From NCBI RefSeq assembly GCF_037893015.1, contig NC_133658.1, positions 638,162,244 through 638,226,243 on the forward strand: a stretch of DNA of 64,000 bases, in the 5' to 3' direction. A program made the translations under genes and the position numbers. The DNA comes from Macrotis lagotis (taxonomy: Eukaryota > Chordata > Mammalia > Peramelemorphia > Peramelidae). This document shows positions 22,421 to 34,005 of this stretch, in pieces (positions within the stretch are counted from its first letter, which is position 1; every line of letters begins with the position of its first letter). The notes beneath the pieces were generated by a model that searched no databases, was not told the DNA's origin, and worked only from the letters and a program-made list of their open reading frames with translations.

Positions 22421-22959
22421 ACAAAAGCAGAGCTATCTGAGTAGAGTCCAGGATAAGGAGCAGCAGATACAAGCAAGGAAATTCCAAGTGACATCCCAGA
22501 GCAGGAGACTTCAGAGAGGTAGCAGGTTTATTGTTATCAGGGGACTGATTTTAAGGAAGTTGGAACAAGTAGGTGTAACGGAAAGGGAAAGTAAGAAGAA
22601 ACAAATAAGTATTTAGAATTAAGGAACCAGCATAAGTAAGAAGAAATAGATAAATATTCAGCATTGTGGAACCAGCAAAAGTAAGAAGAAACAAATAAGT
22701 ATTAAGCAATGAGGAGCCAGAGGAAAGTGGAGTCTCTGAGGCAGTGAGGAAGGGGGACAGAGCTTCTTCCTCAGCAGCAATCCATACCAGTGCCATTAAC
22801 GTGATGCAGAGGACCTACTTGCTGTTCCTTACTTGCTGTTCCTTATGGTCCATGCTGCCTGTCTGACTGTGCTAAGTGCAACCCAAACCCCTAAACCTAT
22901 GACTAACTTTAGAGACTTCTCGTAGTGTGAGAAATTATTAGGCTCACAGGAACATAACA

Positions 22960-23101
22960 GGATAATACAGTCCATAGACAATCTAATTCATTTGTCCTAG
23001 CTCTCTGAACTGCTGAGAAGAGATGCCTCCATCAAGGTTGATCATCTCACAATGTTGTTGTTAATGTGTACATTGTTCTCTTGGTTCTGTTCCCCTCACT
23101 C
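22960..23101 (-). repeat. Duplicated L1 3' UTR tract, first copy
   Basis: This 142-bp tract (GGATAA plus L1 sequence up to 'cccctcactc') matches 24621-24762 at about 130 of 142 positions by hand count. In an undamaged L1 it would occur once, so the locus was duplicated here. Confidence 0.85.
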
Positions 23102-23129
23102 CTTTGCTGAATCACCCTGACACCGACCC

Positions 23130-23405
23130 TGATGCCTACGATGCATTCCACCCCTGAAGTCACAACAAATTTCACTCTCTAGCCTACAACTAAACTTGCC
23201 ACGACTCTTGCTCTGGCACCAGAAAGCTGTGAAGTACACACTAACTGCACTTCCTGTGTTGGGAGCAAAAATTTCACATGCTATTGGACAGTTTGTAATG
23301 GTGTTGAATACTGTTCAGAAAATGCAACAACTCCATATTATACTGTTGTCAACAGCTCAAATAATTTCAAATACTCTCTCTCATTCTTTGCCACCCCCAC
23401 CTTCT
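23130..23405 (+). pseudogene. CD164-like (sialomucin) fragment
   Basis: One frame around 23201-23400 contains 'LAPESCEVHTNCTSC', then 'FTCYWTVCNGVEYCSENAT' and ends near 'FFATPT'. Human CD164 as I remember it has 'PAPETCEGRNSCVSC', 'TTCFWIECKDESYCSHNST' and 'TATP'. The cysteine spacing is C-5-C-2-C-7-C-4-C-5-C against C-5-C-2-C-9-C-4-C-5-C. The preceding part is Thr/Pro/Ser-rich, as in the CD164 mucin segment. No transmembrane or tail part follows, and no intact frame exists, so it is a fragment: either a 5'-truncated retrocopy or sequence carried with the adjacent retroviral block. Confidence 0.6.
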
Positions 23406-24288
23406 ACAGAGGGAGGGAGAAGGGAGAAGGGAAATCTTCCTTTTTGGAACTTAAAAACTCAAACCTATGTCTCAAAAAGCTTATTTTAGAAATCAAAGGA
23501 CCCTCCCCCCATGTCTTCTTCCTGATTTGGGGAAGGGGGAGGGTTGGGCAATGACCACATTTTTCTTAGGCTATTGATTGGGAAGCTTTGTGGTCAGTTA
23601 GTTAAGAAACAAGGGGAAGAAGACTGTTTTTCTGGGATTGGGAAATTAAGATTTCATCTTTTGAATGAAGCCTGTGCTTATGGCTAATATTTTATGCATT
23701 ATATGCGTGTGTATATATATATTTAAACACATAATCTATAGGACATTTTATATCTCTCCACTGGCCTGGAGAGGTGGGAAAATGTTTCTATATCCTGAGA
23801 TTTGGTACTGGCCAGGGTATCAATCTCAGCTTGGTAAATGTGTTTCAAGAAAGTTGTTTCTGTTGTTTGTGCCTGTATCTGTTTGTGAGTGTGTGTATAA
23901 TTCAGAAGGAAATTATATTAGGATAAATTGTATTTCTAGGAATTTGGGGATATTGAATCATACAATTTAATGATTTCTTTTGGGAAAGAGATATTTGTCA
24001 AAGAGTTTCTTATGTTATATATTCTTCATCTCACCTTTCATCACACATTTATGGTGAGGAAATATCACAAATCATGACCCCCTTCTGGGATAAATCTGGG
24101 GATTCGCATAATGTAATGATTAACATGTTTTGTAAAACTTAAGAATTCATGTTAATTGACTTGGATGCTTAGTTGTTTTTACTATTGTTTAATTGGCATT
24201 TGTTTATACTATTTTTGAACTTTTGTTTATAACTTATGTGGAATTCATTATGTAATTGAATTAGTGAATTTTGCTTCAAAAATAAAAC

Positions 24289-24300
24289 AAAAAGGGGATA
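24289..24300 (+). other. Polypurine tract before the second LTR
   Basis: 'aaaaaggggata' directly abuts the TGTAAGG start of the second LTR, the expected place and composition of a retroviral polypurine tract. Confidence 0.7.
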
Positions 24301-24586
24301 TGTAAGGGACTGTTATGTGTGGGAGTACTGTAAACTTTCATTACCTGGTGTCTTTGAGCACCAGAGCACTGTTTTACTGGTTGATTGTAGAGTGCCACAA
24401 GAGTGGGGTGGACCAGGGAATGGGGAGAATATTTAATCACTTGTATTTGGTTTAATATATGAAGATCTAGAAGATCTTAGAGAACTAGGAGAACTTTAAA
24501 GAGAACTTGTTATCCTTGTCTCCCTCGTTTCCCACCCCTCCAATGTTCACCTGGGTGAGGATAAGCTAGCCAGCAGGAACCTAACA
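24301..24586 (+). repeat. LTR, second copy
   Basis: Begins TGTAAGGGACTG and ends GGAACCTAACA, with the same TATA-like block and signal region as the first copy. A short stretch resembling the primer-binding site follows it. Confidence 0.85.
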
Positions 24587-24620
24587 CTTCCTGAGTAGCT
24601 AGACTAACAGGAATATAACA

Positions 24621-24762
24621 GGATAATATAGTCCATAGCCAGTCTAATATAGTTGTCCTAGCTCTCCGAAATGTTGAGAGGAGATGCCTCCATCAACGTT
24701 GATCATCTCACAATGTTGTTGTTAATGTGTACATTGTTCTCTTGGTTCTGTGCCCCTCACTC
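24621..24762 (-). repeat. Duplicated L1 3' UTR tract, second copy
   Basis: Second copy of the tract at 22960-23101, about 8-9% different. Here the L1 sequence continues uninterrupted into ORF2. Confidence 0.85.
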
Positions 24763-25245
24763 ATCATCAGATACTGTAAGTCATTTCATGCTTCTCTAGA
24801 GTATGATCACTCATGGTTTCTTATAGAACAATAATATTCCATAGTATTCATGTATCATAACTTGTTTAGCTATTTCCCAATTGATGGCATCCCCTCAATT
24901 TCCAATTTTTGCCACTACAAAAAAAACTGCTATGAATATTTTAGAACATTTTTATGATTTATTGTGAATATAGACCTAGAATTGGAATTGTTAAGTCAAA
25001 GGGAAGGAACATTTTTATTTTTCATTGGGCATAGTTACATTTTGCTCTCCAGAAAGGTTGGATCTGTTTACAACTCCACCAGCAATGGATCAATGTCCCA
25101 ATCCTCCCACAACCTCTCCAACATTGATCATTTTCCCTTTTTCTCATCTTAGCCAATCTGATAGGTGTGAGGTGATATTTCATTGTTGTTTTAATTCTCA
25201 TTTCTCTAATCAATAATGATTTGGAGCATTTTTTCATATGATTTC

Positions 25246-25248
25246 ATA

Positions 25249-25282
<34 letters not shown>
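25246..25282. repeat. (TA)n microsatellite in L1 copy 3
   Basis: Lies where the copy at 30.2 kb reads 'gtgattatatatagcttt', so it expanded from L1 sequence. Confidence 0.95.
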
Positions 25283-25286
<4 letters not shown>

Positions 25287-27430
25287 CTTCATTTGAAAAC
25301 TGTCTATTCATATCCTTTGACCATTTATCAATTGGGGAATGACTTATTTTAGAAATTAGATCTTTATCAGAACTCCTAATTGTGAAGCTTGTTTCCCAGG
25401 TTTCTGCTTTCCTTCTAATTTTGGCAGCATTGATTTTATTAGTGAAATTTTTTTTTAATTTAATATAGTCAAAATCATTCATTTTTCAGCTTCTAATGTG
25501 CTCTAATTAATATTTGGTCATAAATGTATCCCCTTCCCATAGATTTGATAGAGTGTTTCTTGGTCTAATAATTTATCTATGGTGATACCTTTTATGCCTA
25601 AATCCTGTACCCATTTTGACCTTATTTTTGTATAAGGTGTGAGATGAGGGTCTATACCTAGTTTTTGCCATACTATTTTCCATTTTTCCCAACAATTTTT
25701 TGTCAGATAGTGAGTTCTTATCCCAGAAACTGATGTCTTTGGGTTTGTCAAGCAGTAGATTGCTACAGTCATTTACTGTGGTTTCTTTTCAACCTTTTTA
25801 ATCCACTTATCTATTACTCTTTTTTTTTAACCAGTATCAAGCATTTTTTATCACTGATGCTTCATAGTATAGTTTTAGATCTGGTAGAGTTAGGCCACAT
25901 TCCTTTACATTTTTCATCAGTTCCCTTGCTATTCTTGCCCTTTTGTTGCTCCAGATGAATTTTGTTACTATTTTTCCCTAACTTGGTAAAGTAGTTATTT
26001 GGTAGTTAAATCAAGGGATTTTAAAATAGTTAGTAAGGAAACAATCAGCAGATAGAAAAATTGGAGATAAACAATTAAAGAATAGGAATTGCAGAAGGAG
26101 AAATTTGCTGGAGAAGACCAGATGGGATGGAATCACTTGTGCATATAGAGGGGTTGGCTTTGGCAAGAAGAAGGGACACCTCTTCATATGAGATGGGGTA
26201 AAGGAGGAAATTGTGACAGAATGTTCCTGAATAAATGTTAAATGAGAAGGAAAAAAAGAGGGACCTCTTAGCAAATAGCCTTGATCTTTTTTCAGCAAAA
26301 TAAGAACAGAGCAACCTTTTAGCTCAGAAGTATGGAGGGGGTAGCCATTAGAAGTTTAAGGAAATGTAAATAGACTCAGAAAAGCTAGGGATGTGTAGTC
26401 AATTAGGAAGGCATAAAAAGACTGCCTTGATACACAGGGGCCCAGTAGAAACTATAAAATGTAAATGTTAGTGGATCTAGTCAACATGATTTCCAGATTT
26501 TCTTCACTTTGATTCAGCAGTATGTGAGTAGGAGCATAGGCAAAGGATGATAATAATCACCTAAGACTGAGGTTTGGCGAGATAAAATCAGCAATAAAAT
26601 AAGGGAATGAAGAACTCACAAGAAAAGAATAAAGTGGAATTAAACTGGTTCACCAAGGGGTCAAGATGGCTAAAGGAAGAGAGTGTAACTATTAGGAATG
26701 ATGGTCTGAGGAAGAAAAGAGAGGTCAAGGGACTGGAGTCACAATGAAAACACAGTAGGGAGTTAAGTATTACAAAATATAAAATTGATCAAAGAACTAC
26801 AGATTGTGATAAGAGAATTTTCATGTTCATGAGCATGGAAATGGTGATGACAAAATCAAGGATATAAACCTTTTGGTATGTAGCTGAGTTGGAATGGGGG
26901 AATAGGTCATGGGAAGCAAGAAAATTGAGGAACTAGAGTCTTGAAGGAATATCAAATAATGTAATTCCCTAATAAGAAGATAGATGCTGGGGTAGAAGGA
27001 CTATGATCCAAGCATTGACATTAATGAGGAAAAAAAGGGAAGTATACTGGAGGTCAGTAGACAATACCTATCAGGACTTCAATTACATGGTAGCTATAGA
27101 TTAAGAGAACCTCAAAGAAGGAGAGGTTACTGAGTGATGGTAGTAGAAGGTGAATTCAATGAAGAGTCAAGCATAATCTAATCATGGCACTTGATCAGTG
27201 GGTTAAGGGGAATTGATCAACCAATGCTAAAAAAAAGGTGAGAGAGGTTGTATTGTCCAAAGGGGACTGGGTCTCAGTGAGTACAGAAAGATGAAATGAG
27301 TGGAAAAAGGAAAAGATTTTAAATGAAGCAAGTTTGTTATCTATGGTTTTCCAGAGAGCATAGTGCAAAGATGGGTAGCTTTATAGGAAGACATTGGAGG
27401 ATGGAACTTTTGTTGAGGGAGATGATAATA

Positions 27431-27805
27431 AGTTTTAATAATAATATTATTTAGTTCAGTCATTGGAATTTGGGAGAGAGTATGACTGGAAATATATCAA
27501 CAATCAAGTGGATTATCAGCAAGCTAAGGATTAGGCTCAGGATGAAGTCTTCTCAGGCTGTTAGGCATCTCAGATGAGGAAACTAGTGTGGGGAATTTAA
27601 ACAACACTATTTCTATCCTTTCCCTGTAGGCAGCCTAAGTCAGAAGATAGATGATGGGAGCAGTCAGTATAAGAGACTGGCTTATGATGGAATAGTGTCT
27701 CTCTGATCCAGTTCAAGCAAGGAGATATTAGTCTGAGAGACCAGCACTTAATGGGATATGTTTCAAAAATTCCTTGTAAACAGGAAGAGGGTAGCCTATT
27801 GCTCT
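27431..27805. other. No recognisable feature
   Basis: AT-rich; may include the last of the L2 5' side. Nothing I can name. Confidence 0.4.
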
Positions 27806-27992
27806 AACAGAGGTAACAAACTCAAAACCTGTCGGTCATAAGTGAAACAAAACTCCATATACAGGGCAAGCCAAAATGTAATTTCTAAATATCTAATAAA
27901 ATAAATAAAAACACAACATGGATAATGTAAATTTTTGATTTTCATCTATGCAATCTGCAGGGAACCCTTCAATTAAAATTTGATACCACTGT
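27806..27992. mobile_element. hAT-type miniature DNA transposon
   Basis: Ends 'cagaggtaacaaactcaaa' and 'tttgataccactg' form an imperfect inverted repeat like the 'CAGAGGTGTCAAACTC' ends of Charlie/MER5-like elements. The interior 'aaaatgtaatttctaaata' and 'aaataaataaaaacaca' matches a common marsupial member as I remember it. An 8-bp duplication is not clear. Confidence 0.6.
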
Positions 27993-28049
27993 TCTAAATC
28001 ATGTATTTGGAGAAAAAAGGTAATCTAGAAGTCACGGAGTTCACACTCC

Positions 28050-28440
28050 TCATTTGAAAGGATCAATTTTAGCCTACAGAAGAGAAACATTGGATGGGAT
28101 CTCTCTCTTCTAAAATGTGAAGGGTTCATATGTGAAAAAAGAATTGAATGTATTTGATTTTACCTCAAGAAGGCAGAATGAATCAGTGGGTAGAAATTAC
28201 AGAGGAGGGTAACATTGGAATTTAATATAAAGCACAACTTCTAAGCAATTAATTTTGTATAAGAAATAGATTGAGGGACTTCATATCAGGAGTTATGTAT
28301 CCCTTAATGTTTTCAAGTTAAGTTTAGATGACCATCTATTAATAAAATTTTGTACCAGGGAATTTTGTAAAGTGTGGATTGGGTTAGATAATTTCTGGAG
28401 TCTTCCAAATGAATTTCTACTTGTGTAATACAATTTCATA
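28050..28440 (+). mobile_element. L3/CR1-type LINE 3' region
   Basis: 'aaggcagaatgaatcagtgg', 'tagaaattacagagg', 'gtttagatgaccatct' and 'gggttagataatttctgg' follow the L3 3' order. Strongly diverged. Confidence 0.6.
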
Positions 28441-28604
28441 AGGTAATAGCTAGAACCCCAAAATTATAATACTGGATCAAATCTACAACCCACCCAACTT
28501 GGGATTTTGTTTGGGAGTAATATTGTGAAAAATCACAGTTGTCCATCCCACCCATACAGATATATGCATCTGCGAACCATTAGTTATATGCTCTAAAATT
28601 TAGG

Positions 28605-28850
28605 AAGTTAATAATGATGATGTTAATTGTAATGGTGATACTTAAAGTTCACAATGCCCTATATATAAATCTTATCAATTCATCATCATAACAACTCCAT
28701 ATGGTGATTATTAAGGTAGCATTATTCCCATTTTAGAGATAGGAAAATTCAAACTCCTAGACCTAAAAAAATCCTGCTCAACCTATTAAAGGACATAGCT
28801 AGGATATTAACCAAAGTCTCCTGAATCAATGATGTATGCCCAATGAGCTC
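28605..28850 (-). mobile_element. MIR/CORE-type SINE
   Basis: Antisense: 'tcatcataacaactccatat', 'attcccattttagagatagg', and a late 'gtctcctgaatcaatg'. Diverged. Confidence 0.55.
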
Positions 28851-29230
28851 ACTGAACATTCATCACTGACTAGTTTACATAAAAGCTTCTGGACTGAATT
28901 TATATGTTCCATGCTCCTGTGTAAAGCATTATTTCACAACTTTTTACCTTAAATCATAAAAATACAATCTATAAATGTATCTCTCTTGATTGCCTTTCAA
29001 AACTTGACAGTTCAATATGACCCACCTATGTAATCTTCCTTAATCACTATAGCCCTCAGTGATTCTACCCTCTTCTGAATTCCTAGAGCAATTTTGGTTT
29101 GTATTCCTTATGATATTTGTCTGTTTGTTTACAAATTTTTATAAGTGTGTCAGTTATGTGCTTTCCCTACAGAAACAATGGAAACATGATACAAAAAAGG
29201 AAGACAAGGAACATTTATTGGATTTACTTT
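28851..29230. other. No recognisable feature
   Basis: Pre-insertion sequence next to L1 copy 4; no gene or repeat that I can support. Confidence 0.4.
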
Positions 29231-30607
29231 TGTTTCTGTTTTATTTTTAAATTTTTATTTATTTTTATCCATTTGTACATGCATATTTCCAAGGTACAAA
29301 ATTTCCCTCCACCCTTCTGTCCCACCCCCCTTCCCCTCAGTAGGGAACAGTCAGGTTAGCATTTTGCATACATATTTTGTTAAGCATATTTACAAATTAG
29401 CAATTTGGTTCCTGAGCAATTAGGATTAAAGGAAAGAGATACATAAGAGCTACTTTGTAGAAAATATTCATCAGATTCAGTAGGGGTGTTTTTTTTTTCT
29501 GTGTGTTTTATTTTGTTTTGTTTTTCTTACTCTGGTTGTTTTCCTGCCTCTCGTTGGGTATAATATGGTCCATAACCAGTCTAATACAATTGTCCTAGCT
29601 CTCTGGACTGTCGAGAAGAGTTGCATTCATCTCATAATGTTGTTGATGTGCGTATTGTACTCTTGACTCTAAATCCCTTTACTCTGCATCAGATCCCATA
29701 GGTCATTATTCAATGCTTCTCTAGAGTCCAACCTTTTATGATTTCTTACAGAACAATAGTATTCCATAATATTCATGTACCATAACTTGTTTAGCCATTC
29801 CCTAACTGATGGGCATCCCCTCAATTTCCAATTCTTTGCCGCTGCAAAAAGCTGCACTGAATATTTTGGAACATGTAGGAATTTTCCCATTTTTATTTTT
29901 TTCTACTTTTTCCATTTTTTACAATTTCTACTGGATATAGGCCTATAATTGGAATTGCTTGGTCAAAGGGTATGAACAGTTTTATTGCTCTTTGGGCATA
30001 GTCCCATATTGCTCTGTAGAAAGGTTGGATCTCTTGATAACTCCACCAGCAATGTATTAATATTCCAATCCTCCCACAAAGTCTCCAACATTGATTATCT
30101 TCCCTTTTTCTCATCTGGGCTAATCTAATAGGTGTGAGATGATACCTCATTGTTTTAATTTGCATTTCTCTAATCAATGGTGATTAGGAGCGTTTTTTCA
30201 TGTGATTATATATAGCTTTAATTTCTTTATTTGAAAACTGTCTGTTCATATCCTTTGACCATTTATCAATTGGGGAATTATCTTATCAATTTGATGCAGT
30301 TCTCTATATATTTTGGAAATGAGACCTTTATCAGAACTCTTAGTTGTGAAGACTGTTTCCCAGCTTTCTGCTTTCCTTCTAATTTTGGCAGCATTGATTT
30401 TACTAGTGCAAAACCTTTTTTGATCTAATAAATTCAAAATCGTTCATTTTGCAGTTTATAATGTGCTCTAATTCTTGTTTGGTCATACATTTATCTCTTT
30501 TCCACAGATCAGATAGAGTACTTTTTGGTCTATTAATTTATCTATGCTATCAGTCTTTATGTTTAAATCTTGTGCCCATTTTGACCTTATTTGGGTATAG
30601 GTTGTGA

Positions 30608-31205
<598 letters not shown>

Positions 31206-31794
31206 CTATTCTGTAGTTTTCCCAATAATTTTTGTTAAATAGTGAGTTCTTATCCCAGAGGCTAATGTCTTTGGGTTTGTCAAATAGAAGATTGTTGTAG
31301 TAATTTACTGCAGTTTCTTTTGAACCTATCCTAATCCACTGATCCATTACTTTATTTCTTAACAGGACCAGGCAGTTTTTATGATTACTGCTTTATAGTA
31401 TAGTTTTAGATCTGGTAGAGCTTGGCCATCTTTCTTTTACATTTTTTTTTCATCAGTTCCCTTGCTCTTCTTGCCCTTTTGTTGCTCCACACGAATTATG
31501 TTACTATTTTTCTAGCTCAGTAAAGTAGTTATTGGATAATTTGGCTGGTATGGTACTGAATAAGAAATTTAATTTGGGGAGACTTATCATTTTTATTATA
31601 TTAGCTTACCGGAACCATGAGCATTTGACATTTTTCCAGTTATTAAGATGTGACTTTATCTGGGTGAGGAGAGCTTTATAATTGTGTTCATACGGTTTCT
31701 GGGTCTGTCTTGGGAGGTAGATTCTCCAGTATTTAACGTTGTCTATAGTTATTTTAAATGGATTTTCTCTATCTCTTGTTCTTGGGCTTTGTTA

Positions 31795-31796
<2 letters not shown>

Positions 31797-31853
<57 letters not shown>
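31797..31853. repeat. (TA)n microsatellite in L1 copy 4
   Basis: About 28 TA units, at the point where other copies read 'gtccatatagagaaatgctg' before 'gatgatttctgtg'. Confidence 0.97.
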
Positions 31854-31855
<2 letters not shown>

Positions 31856-32220
31856 TGATGATTTCTGTGGGTTTATTTTATATCCTGCTACATTGCTGAA
31901 TTTGTTAATTATTTCAAGGAATTTTTTAAGATAATTTTCTCAGATTCTCTAGGTATACCTTCATATCATCTGCAAAGAGTGAAAGTTTTGCTTTTTTCAT
32001 TGCCAATTCTGATTCCTTCAATTTCTTTTACTTCTATTGTTACTGCTAGCATTTCCAATTCTATATTGAATAGTAATGGTATTAATGGGCATCCTTGTTT
32101 TATCCTGATTTTATTGGAAATGCTCTAATTTTTATTTCCATTCAATATAAAATTTGTTGATGGGTTTAGATATATACTATTTGTTATTTTAAGGAAAACT
32201 CCCATTTATCCTTAAACTTT

Positions 32221-32532
32221 CTAGTGTTTTAGTAGGAATAGATATTGTATCTTATCAAAGGCTTTTTCAGCATCTATTGAGATAATCATATGATTTTGGT
32301 TGGTTTTACTATTGATATGTTTAATTATGTTTAGTGTTTTCCTAATATTGAACCATCCCTGTCTGCCTGGTACAAATCCAACTTGATCATGGTGTATTAT
32401 CCTGTTAATAACTTGCTGTAGTCTCATTGATAAAATTTTATTTAAGATTTTGGCATCAATGTTCATTAGGGAGTTTGGTCTATAATTTTCTTTGTCTGTT
32501 CTGTTTCTTCCTGGTTTAGGTATCAGTGCCAT
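32221..32532 (-). pseudogene. L1 ORF2 reverse transcriptase remnant
   Basis: A 103-residue open piece reads '[20 protein letters not shown]', '[20 protein letters not shown]', '[20 protein letters not shown]' and '[14 protein letters not shown]'. These are L1 reverse transcriptase blocks 0-2a and the start of the catalytic A motif (D-A-E-K-A-F-D). The YADD box is not in this piece. Part of L1 copy 4. Confidence 0.95.
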
Positions 32533-32714
32533 GTTGGTGTCATAAAAGGAGTTTGGCAGAACTCCCTCTCCTATTTTTTTAAAATAGTTTATGTAAAATA
32601 GGAATTAATTGTTCCTTAAATGTTTGGTAGAATTCACTTGTAAATCAATCTGGACCTGGAGACTTTTTCTTAAGGATGTTTCTGTTATATTTAATGTTTC
32701 TTTCCATTTTTAGT

Positions 32715-32960
32715 AATATTTTGCTGTTCAGTCATTTGACAGTAGTGTCCAACTTTTATGACCCCTTTAGAAGTTTTCTTGGCAAAAGTACTAGGGTGGT
32801 TTGCCATTTCCTTATCAGCTTATTTTACAGATGAGGGAATTGAGCTAAATAAGGTAAAGTAACTTGCTCCAGGTCACACAACCATTAAGTCTTAGGTCAA
32901 ATCTGAACTCAGATCTTTCTGACTCCAGACCCAGTACTTTACCACCTTACTGAAGTTCAG
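32715..32960 (-). mobile_element. MAR1-type SINE
   Basis: Antisense: 'ttgctgttcagtcatttgac', 'gaagttttcttggcaaaag', 'tttgccatttccttatcagc', 'cacacaaccattaagtctta', ending in the head near 'cagtactttaccacct'. Confidence 0.88.
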
Positions 32961-33019
32961 TCTAAATGTCAATTGAATGAATTTTTCAATGAAGGGAAAC
33001 AACTCTAGCATTAACTGCA

Positions 33020-33830
33020 TAGAAGTAACATTTTCCCTACCTGAAATTATTGTAATAGTCTACTTATTGGTCTCCCTACCTTAAGTTTTCCTCCACTCTC
33101 ATCTATTTCCTGATAATTGAACTGTAAAAGTGAATGTCTAGGGGTGGCTAGGTGGTACAGTGGATAGATCACAGGCCCTGGAGTCAGGAGTACCTGAGTT
33201 CAAATCCGACCTCAGTTGCTTAATGATAGCCTAGCTGTGTGGCCTTGGGTCAGCCACTTTACTCCGTTTGCCTTGCAAAAACCTAAAAAAAAAAAAAAAG
33301 CAAATGTCTTAACACTCAACTCTGATTCTACCACTGCCCTCCTCCTTTATGATCAAATATTGACACTTTCCTTTGCTTTTCAAATCCCTTCAAACCTTGA
33401 TTCACCCTATTTTGCCAGCATTTATCACAGTATTTGACAAGTAAACACTTAAGCACTTTTTGATCATTTTCATCCATCCATCCATTGTCTTATTATGGTC
33501 TAGTCCAACTGAATTTCTGACTTTTCCTCATCAACATTTTATGTTCCCTCTCTGTTCTTTTGAACTAGTGAATCTCCAATCCTAGAACATACTCCTACTC
33601 AATTGCATTTCTTAATTTCCCTTCTTTCCTTCAAAATTCAGTCCAAACATTACCTTCTGCACAAAGCCTTTCCATATTTTTCTCATTGCTTCACTCCCCA
33701 TTATTATGTGTTCTTATCATATATTTTATATGTAGATTTTGGTCTTCATCCTTTTTTTCATATCACCAAAACTCCTTGAGGACAAGGGTTATCTCATTGC
33801 TCCTCTAGTACCTTTAAAATGCTCGCTTGC
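33020..33830 (+). mobile_element. L2 3' part, split by a SINE
   Basis: 'attgtaatagtctacttatt', 'ggtctccctacctt', then after the SINE 'tttgcttttcaaatcccttc', 'cacaaagcctttccat' and 'actccttgaggacaagggtt': L2 ORF2 end and 3' UTR in order. Confidence 0.8.
33141..33299 (+). mobile_element. tRNA-derived SINE (~150-bp family)
   Basis: Head 'ggggtggctaggtggtacag', B box 'gagttcaaatccgacc', A-rich tail of about 15 A. AATGTCT flanks it (33133-33139, 33303-33309). Confidence 0.93.
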
Positions 33831-33929
33831 TTCATTGATTTCATGCTTTTATGTATTATTTCTTTTTTGAGGTGCAGACATTTTATCCACAACTGTATTG
33901 TAAAAGATCTTAAATCTATTTCTTTTATT

Positions 33930-34005
33930 CTAGCCCCCAGTGTTGATCTGTACATGGTAGGATCTCAGAAATTCTTTGCTAATAATGAATGTGATGAAAG
34001 TTTTA
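33930..34005 (+). mobile_element. L2 3' terminus
   Basis: 'agcccccagtgttgatctgt', 'acatggtaggatctcag' resembles the L2 '...ccccagtgcttagcaca' end. Weak. Confidence 0.4.

Larger units (their letters stand above)
22112..24620 (+). mobile_element. Endogenous retrovirus fossil in L1, with duplicated surroundings
   Basis: Two LTRs (22112-22400, 24301-24586) frame a short interior with a primer-binding-like site after the first LTR and a polypurine tract before the second. The 6-mer GGATAA flanks the block at 22106-22111 and reappears, each time followed by the L1 continuation, at 22960-22965 and 24621-24626. So part of the retrovirus-plus-L1 block has been duplicated after insertion. The interior is far too short for gag, pol and env; I recognise no retroviral protein in it. 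The LTRs differ at very roughly one site in seven, so it is old (tens of millions of years, inference). Broken many times over. A 6-bp duplication and lysine-type primer site would fit a beta- or lenti-like class, which is tentative. Confidence 0.75.
21831..26010 (-). mobile_element. L1 copy 3 (3' UTR and ORF2 C-terminus), inserted in L2
   Basis: Minus-strand L1: 3' end at the poly(T) near 21835, 3' UTR to 22111, then resuming at 24627 and running to about 26000 (5'-truncated). The piece at 25022-25237 reads '[20 protein letters not shown]' and '[16 protein letters not shown]', the hallmark of the L1 ORF2 C-terminus. The L2 on either side repeats a sequence like agggacttttt/agggatttt, a likely target-site duplication. 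An endogenous retrovirus lies inside the 3' UTR, and part of the 3' UTR (142 bp) is present twice. Confidence 0.85.
20044..27430 (-). mobile_element. Near full-length L2, split by an L1, a SINE and a 48-bp LINE end
   Basis: Minus-strand L2 running from its terminus (20044, 'taaaaatttattgggcac' on plus) through ORF2 to a 5' side near 27430. L2-derived length without the inserts is about 3.1 kb, close to the ~3.3-kb family length. The piece at 26075-26314 reads 'YEEVSLLLAKANPSICTSDS', matching the L2/CR1 block just before the reverse transcriptase ('EEVxxLL...P..C.LDPIPS'). L2 sequence resumes in register on both sides of the L1 at 21831-26010. Many stops and indels; the 5' limit is approximate. 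Confidence 0.8.
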
